A stretch of DNA of 64,000 bases. Source: Struthio camelus. Its lineage: Eukaryota > Chordata > Aves > Struthioniformes > Struthionidae. Below, piece after piece: positions 1 to 12,823 of this stretch. The stretch lies in assembly GCF_040807025.1 (NCBI RefSeq), contig NC_090942.1, positions 64,808,911 through 64,872,910 on the forward strand, given 5' to 3'. The notes beneath the pieces are model-generated. The model saw only the letters and a list, made by a program, of their open reading frames with translations. It was not told where the DNA came from and searched no databases. Numbering within the stretch: the stretch's first letter is position 1; every line of letters starts with the position of its first letter. The position numbers and the translations under genes are program-made.

Positions 1-1030
1 GACAAGAGGAGACCAAAATTTGCACCAGGAAAAGTTACTTTTACTGTAAGTAACCTGAGTAGTTTATGACTCTTCTTCTGAAACGAAATCTAGAACAAAG
101 TTTGCTTCAGCTATGTTGAAGTGACTTTATGGCACGTAGCAGGACAACTGAGGCAACATTTCAGACTCTTTTTTCAGCCCAAGAGCTGCTCTTATCTGGC
201 CCGAAGAAAACCGGGTGATATTTTCATGTTCACAGCAGCAGCAAAACAGTTGCCACAAGTCTGTCTGAGAGCATGGGCTCATCTAGCTCTTGGAGGAAGC
301 AGTATTCCCTGGCATATGCATGTTCATGTTCAATAGATAAAGGAAACAAGGAGTTATCATGTAGTATACTGATATTACCCCTCTACATGATATGGTTAGC
401 TGAATGTTTCCCCATGAGGGGTCACAACTTCATCCTCCCTAAGACTAAGCATCTGGTGTGGGACTCCATTGCAAAAATCAGTGCACATCCCCACCTCCCT
501 AACACCATGTGGGTGCCCACTAAACGAACAGGGAAAACAGTAAGAGGCAGAATGGGATGGGCCCTGCATGTGTTTTACAGCCTTATATTAACAAACGCCC
601 TTTGGATTTTTGTGCCACAAAGCTATCGAGATATTTTATAAGGGTCAGGAACATGTGGGGAGGTGGGTAAGAGCAGCAAACCCGCACCGTGTGGTCAGCC
701 AGAATTAGGACACAGTTCTGAGCGCATAGAGCTCGACATAGGGAAGCAGACAAACTGCCTGCTGCAGTTTTCATCGCTTGCCTGCTGTTAAGCGCACCAT
801 GGCACTGGGTGCTCTGCAGTGAAAACAAGAAGTACTCTGCTCTGGGCAAAGCGTAATGATAACCAAGGAGCAAAAGCAAGTTTTTCAAACAGTAGGAGAG
901 GGTCAGAGATCACAGAAGCCAAATCCTTTGGTTACACAGAGCACATTCCTCACCTGATGAGGCTTCATCAGTTCATTTTTTAAAATTCAGCAGACCCCAA
1001 CAGCTGCTCCCCTCCAGACCAACAGGATTT

Positions 1031-1055
1031 AAAAAAAAAAAAAAAAAAAAAAAAA
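1031..1055. repeat. Poly-A tract (25 A)
   Basis: An uninterrupted run of 25 A, possibly the tail of a retrotransposed fragment. No element body or target-site duplication was recognised next to it. Confidence 0.9.
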
Positions 1056-4000
1056 CACATTACAGCATCCTTTGGGCTTCCAGAGGAATTCAACACTGAA
1101 GCTGATACTTTGTGTAATTAAGATCACCCTGCAACCAAAATCAAATGGAGTTATTCTTCAGTTTAGTGCATGAAATGCTTAAGAAAAGCATGGAAACAAA
1201 GTCAGTGTTGTAGAGACTCTTAAAGAAGAGGAAAGCATACGCCCGGCATATGCTAAACCTATCTCAGGCCTCTGCAGCAAGTAGAGAGAGGACAGACTTA
1301 AATCCCTCATATCTTGTTCAATAAGACCAACTTCTAAATTTAGGACAAGGCACCACCTGCCTCACTATGAGTGGCACCAAAGTCCTCTTGTTGCCATCCC
1401 CCAAACTGAAATGCTTTGAAATAAACTGATTTGGCATTTACAAGACAACTCCCTTATTTTCTGGAGGAGAGGAAGGGAGGGAGCTGCTGTTTCTACACAT
1501 ATTCTGCCCAGTTCTCAACAAGAAGTATTTCATAAGGCTCCTGAAGAAGAGCATTTAGGCAAAGAAGAAAGTCTGTAAGACAGTGACATGTTAGAATGAG
1601 ATTCAACATGCTCATTTCACTTGTGACCTAAACTGCAAACAGACTTGCCTTTGAGGGCAGGGTATCAGCACACAGTTGGATACTAAGTGCAGTTTTTATA
1701 CAAATTAATTCTCAGCAGTGCCATATTTCAGCTCTTTCCAACATCCTACTACCCCGGAGCAAAAACCCTAGCTTATAATAAAGGGCTTTGAGAGTGCAAA
1801 ACCAAAAAAGTTCATTTTAATTTTTCAATGTCAGGCAGACTCCTCGGGGAATCTTAACTCAATATGCATGAGCAATACTTACAACAGGGCAACACACTGC
1901 AAATAAAATACAAAGCAGAACCAAATGGAAAAAGAGGAGGGATAGAAGGGCTAGGGGGGAACCACACATGGGTGTGTAAACATATACACATGCACAGAGA
2001 GGGGTGCTACTCCGTGAAGCTGCTTGATTTGGCTTTGCAGACACCAAAGGTGCCTAGTTGGAGGCATCAGATCTGTCAAAGCTCACTGAATGCAGGAAAG
2101 CCAAAATCCTGCTCTGGGACAACCTAGACGGGCAAATTAAGAGCTTTTGTCAACCTTGAATGTATCTCAGAGTACCCGCATGCATGAAGTGAAAAGGACT
2201 GTGCAAATGCAGGGTGCTTAGGACACTGGATAGGATGCTGCTATCATTTAAGCATGTATGAATGAGGAGAAACTGCTGACTCAAGGCTTATGTCAACATA
2301 GCAGCATTGAACAGAGACCCTGGGACCTTGCTACCAGGAAACTCATCCAAAATTTTATTTTCCCTCCCCAATTAGCCTGACCAATGTCATTCTCCCAGGC
2401 TGGGAGAGACACTAGGGAAAGCTTACATAATTTTTTCTTGGAATGTTCTCTCAGGAAAACTTCACTCCTCATGCCACCTTGTCTCGGTTTCTAGCTACAG
2501 GGCTTAAGTGTGCAGTAAGAGAGGTTTGCCAGCAATGCAGCCTCTACAAGCCCCCGTGCTCCAGATTTGTGCCCCCACGTAGTCCAGAATAGCCCAAATG
2601 AGCTGTTTGGCAGCATCCTTTGCACAGCTCCTCTCTGATTTTCCACAGTAGTGGGACTGGCATCCTGCATCTCCTTTTCTAGTATAAGAAGGAGGAGGAG
2701 ATTCCCTTTACAATTCCTTATCTACGTTGATCTATACTCGAGGAACTTCAGAAAGGTACCTCCAACATTTGGAAAAATAATTCCAAGTCACAGTTCTGAA
2801 ATCCATCTCTAGGCATGGCATTTAGAGCACACCAGCATCCATAGTTTCCTTGGTAACCTAAACCTCTCCTGTCGAGAGACCACCAATGTACTTGGCTCAT
2901 GCCTCTGCCTTCATGGCATTCCTGGAAACGGTCTGTCCTGCTTGCAAGATTTTGAGGCAATAGGTGCCTGCCTTTGCAACCAGACACTGTGAGAGCACAT
3001 CACAGCTCCCTTGCCTCAATACTTAGAGCACATCAAAATGATGCAGGAAATCTGGTTCAACATGCATCTCTCACCTCATCCAGTTACCACGCTGCTTAGC
3101 CTTCTGGCCACCCCATTGAACTTTTCAATTTTGCATGAGAAATTCGTAAGGGGAAAAAGGGGGAAGGACTTGATAGCTGACAAATACAGCGCACTTTCTT
3201 GGGAAGGAGGAGGCTTCCATTTCAGTCTTCACTCACTCTACTACTGACTGTAAAATACTCCCACAGAACAAGTCCTAGGATCAAGACTTCCTCTCTCTTG
3301 TATAGTGGCTCATTCTTATGCGAAGTTGTTCTCTTTCTGGTACTGCCTTAGGACACACACCATTATCAGAGAGGATTCTGTATGTTGGAAATGATGTAAA
3401 TACCCTTTCCATCATGATATGTGCAAACATGAATTTTGCTTCTCTGCATTTCTAGGGTTTATTACCACAGCAAGACCAAACCCTACAGCATCGCTTACCA
3501 GAACACTTCTCCCCAGCAGGCTCCACAGAGATACTACAGATCTAGCTGAACCAAATAAATACCTCCTCTTACCCAATTGCTCCAGCCCTCCACAGGCATC
3601 AGTGCTTGACCTTGTATGATTATCTTTGCCTCCCAGAACTTAATTCCTTTGATCCTCTTTCCAGTCAAACCCCAGACATACAAGTCCATGCAGGCTCTCT
3701 GCTCTCTTCCAAGCTTTGCTTTGCCACACACCTGGATAATAACTTCAGTCAAACCTGAGGTTTACCCCTCATGCACTGTTGCCCCCTGCAATGCACTCTC
3801 AGGCACTTGGCCCCATTTTCTGACTTCCTCCAGGCCAGCAAGGATAAAGGCCATGACTTGGGCCACCTCCAAGGAAAGCTTGCTCCCCAGCTCTGGTAAA
3901 ACTTAGCTTTTCAAAAGAGCAAATGAAGTGTTTCTTCTCCATGATGTTTTTGATGGAAGCATGAGTATCTTGTGCTGGCTCATGAGAGTTACAAACCAAA

Positions 4001-5535
4001 ACTAATTCTGAAAGAGGAAGCACGAGCAAACCACATTGTCCTCCTTTCAGCCATTTTCCAGAGTTGAATCATGCTTTCAAAGAGATCCTTTGAAGGATTA
4101 CAAACCTTGCATGGAATAAAGGCCTGATGTACCCCAAGGAATACAGCTTTTGGCAGAGCCAAAACTGAAAAAGGGTAAAAATGGTGGCATGGAAGCCGAC
4201 AGACATTACAGAAACCAGGTTTGTTTAGAAAGGTAAGGAGAGAAGCAAGATTCTCTTATTGCAAAATATATAATAAGGAAGATGCATGCATCTCTATATT
4301 TACAACCTATATCACAACATAGGAATGAGTAAACGCGCATAGAAATCAAAGAGCATAAGATCAGTCAAGATATGACTTTATATCATGCAGGCCACTCTGA
4401 GGAATTCATGGCTACAGCCATTAAATGGCCAAGGCGCTCACACCTAGGGAATCCCACACTTTGCGACATCCAGCTGCATGTTTCTGCCGAGAGGTGCCAT
4501 CATACAGCATATCTTCTTCCACAGGCACCCAAAACACTTCACACATGCTGTGCTGCAGCACAGTTCAGACCTTCTTATAAGGCTGCAGCCATCCAGCACT
4601 CAGCCCTTCACTAGCACTACAGTGTCACAGACTAAGACCATCACAACAGTTTAAACTCAATACTTGCTTAATGGATACAGCAAATACTATGGGGTTCAAA
4701 ACAAACAAAAGCGACTAAGCCCTTCACATTAGCTTAGCACCCAGGTCAATATTAGCCACGTTTTAACCAACTGGTCTCCAGTAGACTGTTTCACAGCTTG
4801 ACGTTTTCCCTGCTCACAGAAACAACCCATATAGCTCTCTCATAACCAGGAGTGAAGCAAAACCAAGAGGCATTTTTTTCCTCCAACATTCACACAGTGT
4901 TTTTTGAGTTCTTCAGAAATCACTGCAGCATCCTGCCTTTCAGACCCACTCTCCATGCAGACAGCAAACAGTCTCCTGCTTCACCAAAAGCTCAACAGAC
5001 TCACATTGTTAGAGCAGGCTTGCTTTGCACTGCTTTTTTTCCCTCCCCTTTTTCTCCCCCTAAAAGTGGAAATGTTTTACCTGAAGGAACAAAAAAGGTC
5101 CAGTAAAACCAAGAGCACCCTTCTCAGCAGCTTGAACAAGAATTGGGAAAACAAGCAAGTCACCTAGGCCCTCACATTTAGGGGCAAGCTTGTGTGCTGC
5201 TAATTTAAAAAGTCACAGGTGCAGCTATTTGCAGTTACCCTGACATGAGAGGGGGGAGAAGTGAAAAAACCCCAAAAGCAAGTCTGTGTGCTGTATTCTC
5301 ACTGTTGGCTGGGGTTCAGGCTGTGAGCTAAGCCACTGAACTTGGGCAAATAACAGTCCATATAAGCTTTATTGTCCTTTAATTTTTTTTGTCTTCCCTT
5401 ACATATGAAATTTAGCTCCGCTGTTTCTGGGTCATCAGTCTGCAGTTCTGCTTTAGTCATCAGGCTGAGGCATTCAGAGAAAAATAAATAAATGAATCAC
5501 ACTATTTGCAGGCATCACTGTGAAAACAATTCACC

Positions 5536-5543
<8 letters not shown>

Positions 5544-5568
<25 letters not shown>
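5544..5568. repeat. (CA)n microsatellite
   Basis: About twelve CA units preceded by a short CCCA-rich stretch. The reading frames crossing it on both strands are repeat artefacts. Confidence 0.9.
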
Positions 5569-8500
5569 TTTCCTGTGTTTCCCGAGTTGAGAAAATCAAA
5601 AAGTACAGCAGCCCTAGCGAGTGTGATTTTGCCATGGACCATGTCAGAGAACAACGGAGACACTTTCCAGGGAAGCAACATGTGCACAGGTCTCGCGTGG
5701 GCTGCATCCACCCCGCAACAACGGGAGGGAGGGTGCTGGATGCACCTCCACCGTGCCAGAAGGCAGTGGTGCATCTGGGCCAGGAAAGGTAGCGTGGGAC
5801 AGGCACGTCACCCACGTGTCCCTGTGCTTTCGGGGCTGGGACAGCCTGACTGGGCGCCTTTCTGCTTTTTCAGATCTTGAAAATGAAAGCGAGCAGATAA
5901 GGAAAAGCAAAAAGAGAAGTTCTTCTGGCTATATACAATTTAACACTTGAAATTTCTCCTTCTTGTGGATCCTCGGAGGCTTGAATCCACAGTCTGCGCT
6001 GGGCTGCTTAGGTACAGTTTTGGAAATAAAACTGTCCAGAAGTGGGGAATGAGACCTATTACGATTAGGCTTTATTTTGGAGGTGGTGGGGGAATAAGAT
6101 CTAACTTTACAGTGCCAGTCATCCCTGTATCCATCTTCTGCCAGTGACATTTGTGACTCTGAGGTTGCCCCTGGGCCCACTGCTCTCTGCAGCTTGAGTG
6201 GGCAACAGGGTCGCAGAGGGTCCACAAGGTGCATAGGGCTCTGAAGAAAACCCTGAGAGGAGATTTAAGCCTGATTCATCTTCACAGTGACTTAAACACT
6301 TGTTCGAGGGCTGTAGGAAGGCTCCAATTTCCAATTGACATCTCTTCTGCAGAAAAGCATATATGTTTTCCTTCTGAAAATTCAGAGAAGAGGTATTAGG
6401 CCTTTCAAAACACAATGAGAAGAACAAAAGGAATTTCCATTACCCTCTCAGTAACACCCTTCTCTCCAGTCAATAATTAGAGCATAGAGCTTTAGAAGAC
6501 CTTGGTTTTCATCCCTTCGTGACGCAAAAAGATTTGATTTCCTTCACATTTCTGAGGGAAGCCTCCTAACACAAGGCTTCAGGAGATCTGCTGAAACTGT
6601 TTTCACTGCCCTTTTAGTTTATGCGGTGGTTTAGATAAATCATGACTGTCATCTCAGCCAGAGCACTCTGGCATGCTTCTTCTAAACAGTTGAGTTCAAT
6701 GCTTCACTTCACAGGCAGGGTTAAAGTTTGCTTGTCTTTAACTGCCTACTGTTTATAACAGGAAACCTAAAGAGCACTCCCAGGATCCTACATGAAATTG
6801 CTCTTGCCTATTTATAACTCCTATGATGCATTAAGACAGGACGTTCCACCGTCTGGGGAACACTATACTTTGGTCTAATTTCATGAAGAGTGTATTCCTG
6901 CTGGGATCACTCACTCTTTCAAGTTGCCTGCTTGCTAAAAGCTCTTGGCAGGGAGCTATGCAGAAGAGATTTATGCATAAAGTGACCACATGTTTTGTTT
7001 CTTTGCTTTCATTGTATTTTTTTTTTTTTTTACTTTCCCTGTACCATACGTGCTCATCATTAAAATTGTATTTTGCTAGTCACTGAGCGTGATGTTCAGT
7101 GAGAACCTTCTGTGAATAAAATAGTCCTGTTCATATCTCTGGAGTAATACTGAGATGAGCCAGTTTTCAGGACTTGCCTACAATTAGTTGTTTTCTGCAT
7201 TTGTAATAATTTGATTTGAATAAATTGGTCTTCCATATTTCAATAAAACTTTTCCAAACAGGATGTAGGGGCTGGTGTATGTTGGTACAGTTTCGCAGAA
7301 GATTTTTTTCCTCCAATGGAAAATTGTTTTTCTGGAAAAATTTCAGCTTTGGTAATACAAGTACAATCAAGTTATAAAATTTTATTTCTTCATATATGTG
7401 CTTATACTGAGATTTACCATTCTGTTTATCATTTTATGCATCCGCACTTTTTACTGTGAGCTTCTGTGCTGTCTTTTAATATAAGGAAGGATTATGTTAG
7501 CACTGCATAACACAGCAGTGCATTTACCTGAAGCCTTGATATTCAGCTACTGTCTCCATTGTCCCATCAAGCACAGTCTTGCAATATCAACTAGTCCTCA
7601 GTACAATCTAGTAGGTGAAAAATCTTCAGAAAGCATAAATGAAAGTCCATTAATCCTTCTGTATCACAAATATGCTAATAGCCTAAAATAAGCAGTCGTC
7701 TATCTGTTCAAGTAACCAAATGGAACAAAAGACAGCTAGCCATAACACATCCAGTCTTATTTACTAGCTCCTTTTCCTGTTCCCAGCTACACGCACTAAC
7801 TACCAGAATAATTTATTTTAACAGTGTCAGAGTAGCAAAACACTGCGGTTCTCCCACGAGGCTCTCAGAGCTCCAGCTGAAGCCAGTGCCCTGCCAGCAC
7901 CACCTCCAATTCTGCATGGATGTCTGAGCCGCTCCTGAAGGAGCTTCTGTGCTGCCAGCACTTGCTGGTCTCCATGCATTGAGCTGGCACCTGTTAGAAA
8001 GCAGAGGCACCAGATCAGATATCATAGAGAGTTTCCATCTTTCTGAGACTGCTAGTAATCATAAACTTTTTGAGAATCTGTATGAGTGGAACAGGTCTGA
8101 GCCTGGGGTACAGCCTGCCCAGAAAAGGGTGAGATGGCACTCAGGCGAGTTTGGGGAGGTTAGAAAAATGAGGTGTGAGGCTGCAACACAGCCAAACACT
8201 TAGAGGGTCATAGTCTCAGGTGGTGTCAGAAGTCCCCTGAAATTTCCGAGGGCTTGATATCCATGAGCTACAATTAGCAAGTCTAGGGTGCTATGCTAGC
8301 CACTATTTTTTCCCCCTCTAATTAGAGACTGAGAGTGCAAGTAGATATCCAGCAGGAGTCAGGAGATTTTCTTCTCAAAGAGGCAAGAAGCTGCTGATCT
8401 GATTTCTAGTGCTTTGAGTCTAGGTGAGGCAACATCTGCCAGGTCCTGCAGAGTTCAGCTTCCAAGGGAGCCAGGAGCCCAGCAGCTCACGGATGCTTCC

Positions 8501-9027
8501 CTCAAGAAAACCCAGCTCTGGGCCTCACTTCTTGTGAAAACTGCTCTTAATGTTTTCCTTACCATAACCCATGGTGTGCTTGTACCGTGAGGCATGCTTG
8601 GACCTTCACTATGCCTCTAACATAGGCTACACCTTCATTATGGGTCCTGGTCTGGCTAAGAGTGGTGGTTATTCAGCAGTGAGTTTCCAGGTACCTTAGT
8701 GCAGCTCAAAGCAGATCTGTGTCAATAGCAACCAGCCCTCCTGCTGTTTAAACCTGGCTTGTATCAATGCACAGAGTGATATACTTTGCACCATAACAGC
8801 CCTACCTGTTTCCACTATCTGCCTGTCACACAGCCTAGCAAAGCTAAGGTTCCTGTTTAGACCAGCCAACCTACCTTATACTCTAGCCTGGGAATGTAGT
8901 TTTAGAAGAAATGGTTGAAAATTGTCCCAGAACTGCTTTTTGTAGAAAGATCATAATAAGGAAAGAGGAAACAGCTAATAAATATTTTGTGCTGTTTGGG
9001 GAAAAAAAGAAAAACAGAAAATAGTCT

Positions 9028-9540
9028 GGATGGGACCCCAGGAGTCCATCCAACCTAACACCTCTGCCCCAAGATTAAGCAACTGTACCTATCATTTCCA
9101 ACAGGTGCAGTTGAAATTAAGAATTTTTTTATTCTTAAAGACTTTCCTGAATGGGATCCATACCTTCCCCAGGAATCTGCAATAGGCCTTTGTACCTTTT
9201 TTGGTACAAAGTATTTTACCTAAGGCTAAACCAAATCTCCCCTTGCTGCCATTCATGGGCTCTGCTTCTTGTTCTGTCCAGCACAGAGTCAGCTCCCTTG
9301 GGGGTAATACCCTCATTCTCTCCTGTTCCCATCAAAGAACACATTGCAATTGTAGGGCTTCATCATTTATTGCAGGCCTCCAGGGTATCATGAGGTTTTG
9401 GGAAACTTTTAAAACATTTGGAGTAAAAGTTCTTCCAAGACTTTTCAACTAAACATCTGGGGCAGGGGTTCCCTGCTACTATGGGGGACTGGTCTTGATG
9501 ACTCACACAGTCCCTTCCACCCTGCGCTTCAGTGTTAAGC
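9028..9540 (+). mobile_element. Possible CR1-like LINE 3' fragment
   Basis: The left end has a CR1-like phrase around 9040-9060 (agtccatccaacctaac). The right end, near 9480-9530, reads as a ggactggtcttgatgactc block followed by gtcccttccaccctg. CR1 3' ends in birds typically carry a 'gatgatct...aggtcccttccaacc' block before a short terminal repeat. The match is partial and the usual terminal ATTCTATGA repeats are absent, so this is either an old, eroded fragment or a chance resemblance. Confidence 0.35.
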
Positions 9541-9684
9541 AGCTCAAATTAGATACCCTTTCCACTTCATGTCATCTGAGGGCATAGTTCGAGCCCTTGA
9601 GAAATCAGGATGCCTATGTTCCCTACAACAGAGCATAGAAACCACCATGTCGGATCAGAGCAGGTCTTCTATCAAACCCCTAAG

Positions 9685-9711
9685 AAAAAAACAAAACAAA
9701 ACAAAACAAAA
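9685..9711. repeat. (AAAAC)n simple repeat
   Basis: A run of A followed by four ACAAA-type units. This is a low-complexity tract typical of a degenerated poly-A tail. Confidence 0.8.
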
Positions 9712-12700
9712 GAGAACAACTACAGAAAAAATGTATCCCTTAGAGAAGTTTTGTTCTGAACACACATCAGGTATTGACTGGATCCTGCCCCGAAATGCTG
9801 AGGAAAAGTATACTAAAAGGTGGTTGATAAATATGAGAGGGAAAAATGTTGCTTTGGATTAGCCAAAAAGAAAATAAAATTAGTTCCAGTAGAAGGAAAA
9901 GACTTTCATGAACTGGGTCGTCACCCATTTACAAACTAAAATGAAAGGCTTTTCTTTAAGGGAAAATTGTTCCAAAATAAAAAGTATAATCTTGTATTCA
10001 AAAAATGCTAAACATTGTAACCTTTTCCATCTTTTTTCACTCTAGTTTAAGCCAGTTGAAATTTGTAAAGTAAACGCTCCATCACATAGGCTGTTAGTAA
10101 TTTTTCTCCTCTTTTTCCTTGCTGGTTCAGTCTATCTGCATATGGTTTTGGAGTGTCCTGCTTCTTCTTCAGCAGCCAGTACCCTGGACATTATTTGTGG
10201 AGGATGTGCTACAGGAAAAGACTCCAAATATATCAGGAAAAACATTGATAGAGCCTTTTCCCCAGCCCAGGATCTTCACAACTGATCATACATTTGCTGC
10301 CAGGAGCTGCTTGCACCTTGTGTAAACCTCATACAGACTGAAAGGTAAAGAGATGTATTAGGTCACTTAGCCCATTCTTCACAAACTGACTTTCATGCTA
10401 TTGAAATCTATGGGGGGTTGGGGGTCCCCTCTTTTCTGAACCTTTCTAGTCCTGCAACAAGGTCAGGCCTTCATTTACATGCCATGGTCACTTTTATAAG
10501 AACAGGGAGACTATGTCAGTCCAAACAATTCTCACTATTTTTGATGGGTCTTCGTGACTGTAACATCTATGTATCTCCCAGTCTTGAGTGCATTTATGCC
10601 CCCAAAACAGCTCTGGATCAAATCAGTGCTATTATCCCCACTTGATGGGCAGGGGACTGAATCCCAAAGAAAATAAGGACGAATGACCAAAGCAATGTAG
10701 GCAAATGCTTAGGATCCTAATTTCCACCCAGGCTCCCAAAGTGTGACTGTCATAACCACATCTAAACATTCACATGGCCGAAGTCTGTGGGCCAGCAAGC
10801 TTTTTGCCAGAAAACTTCTTTAAAGTCTTGCAACTGGCAGGACTACCTGTCAGGACTATGTCTCAGTACCTAGCTCCTGCTTAGTATTCACGAGCCAAGC
10901 ATCTCTTCCTCCATATCACTTTGAGGGCATGCTTTAACAGCACTGAGATCAGCATCAGACCACAGTAACGAACGTTCATTCTCTTTCATGACGAAAAAGT
11001 CAATGGGGAGGGGAGGTGTGTGTACCCACTCTTCATGGTGCATCCTGCAGATAACAGAATTTGTCCATAAAGTCAGAGCCTCCAGTTCAATGTCTTTTTC
11101 AGCGCTGAGGGAGACCTTCCGGGGTACCCTTGCTCATGCTAGGGAGCAAGCAGGAGAGAAACAGCAATTCAGCACTGACCTGCCTTGGGCCTTGATGATG
11201 TGGCTGGGGAGAAGGCCACAGGCAATCAGGACCAAGGTGTTTGCAGCAGGCTCTCCTGTCATCCATTGGGCAGCGTGGGGCTGGCGCCAGGTGCCCACTA
11301 GGTCGAAGGCGGTGGCCTCCAGAGGCATTCCCATGCCCAGGACAGCCAGCCCTGCGCCCCGTGCCGGCCTGTTGTCACCACGGGGGCAGCCGAAGCAGAG
11401 CCCAGTGAGGCCGAGCTGAGAGGCTGCAGGCTGGGACAGAAGGGACCAGCGGCCACCGCTCCTGCCCTTGCAGGGAGGACGCTGTGGGGCTAGGGGCAAA
11501 GCAAATGCCGAGGGGAGAGCCAGGAACCGGCTGGGAGGTCCATCAAGTCCAGGGCTTCAAATGAGGACTCTTTTAATTTCGGTGGCATTCTCCAACTGTC
11601 TTTTCGATGAATTATTAGCCAGGAAATTCCTCCTCTGATACACTTTTCTGTTCGTTTTTCAAATTGCCTTTAGCTGTTTGAAGCAAGTCATTCTAGATGG
11701 GAAGTGCGTTTTCGGTGCTTACTTTTAGCCTGCATAGCAACAAAACATACACATTTACATGTTCGCTTTGTGGGTGGAGGAGGTAACACCAACTATTGCT
11801 GGGTTGCCTCATCCTTCCTGTTTTAACACCTTGATTTTCAGTTCAGCTAGATTAGCTCTCTGTAAATATTGAAATTTTCCATGTTGGAGAGCTGCTTCTG
11901 TGTGGTTATTGCTGTTATTTAACAACATTAATATCCAAGAAACATTATAACACTTATTCCGTTAGGAAAACTATGCTTTGTAGCAGAATATTACGTTTGG
12001 CAGAGGAGTAGCTTTCATGGCAAGGATGTGCCTTTTGCTAATCCCAGGAAAACCTGCCCAATTTAACCAGTTTGTAAGTCTTTGCAAAATTACACTTCAC
12101 AAATGTGCTGTTGAAACGCCTTTAGATTTTTTGGCAGCTAAGTTCCTCTAAGGTTCCTACATGTTGCTCAGGCTTTTCAAACAGCCAGTCCCTGGGACTG
12201 CAGCTCATGGAGTCTTAACTGTCTTTAGTTCTGGCCTTCCCTTGCTAACATTTTTAAGCACTCACGTTTGGAATCTCAACAATTTCTTTAATCTTCTGAT
12301 ATTTGTGTGTATATAACTGAGTACAGCCAGGCTATCTCACAACAGTCTGAAGTGATTTGAAGTGATTAGAGGCTGCTGGCAGTAAATGCTATAGGAGTAT
12401 GAAGTGTTTATACTGCATCTATTTGCTTGTAATGCACCTTTGCCAGAGCCATAATTCAATTTATGCATATGGATCAACTTTTTAATACCTTCCAGGAATG
12501 ATTATTTTCATCCTTTTATATTTCAGTGCGTGTTTTCAAATAAAACTTGTTGCAATTGGATTGAAAAGTTTAAAGGCTGTTTTGAAAAATCTCATCAAAA
12601 GCTAACGAGTTTCGGTACTTTCAGAATAAAAGTCTTTTTAAAAGATGCGATATAGTGGTCCCACAAATACATTTTTAAAAAATATAAAGGTATGTATTTT

Positions 12701-12762
12701 GGGGTGTTCTTATAGAGTTTTGCTTAACGAGGTGCAATTTCATTTAGTAGCTTTCAGTGCTA

Positions 12763-12763
12763 C

Positions 12764-12822
<59 letters not shown>
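12763..12822. repeat. (TA)n(CA)n microsatellite
   Basis: A compound dinucleotide repeat: a short TA run followed by more than twenty CA units. It generates artefactual open frames on both strands. Confidence 0.95.

Positions 12823-12823
<1 letters not shown>

Larger units (their letters stand above)
1..9027. other. Gene-free stretch, no recognisable exon
   Basis: I find no exon with a recognisable protein family or a convincing splice-bounded reading frame here. Open frames are short and overlap on both strands, as expected by chance. The notable items are an A25 run at 1031-1055, a CA microsatellite at 5544-5568 and a short T-run near 7018-7031. It could be intergenic DNA or an intron of a gene extending outside the window; the sequence does not decide. 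Confidence 0.6.
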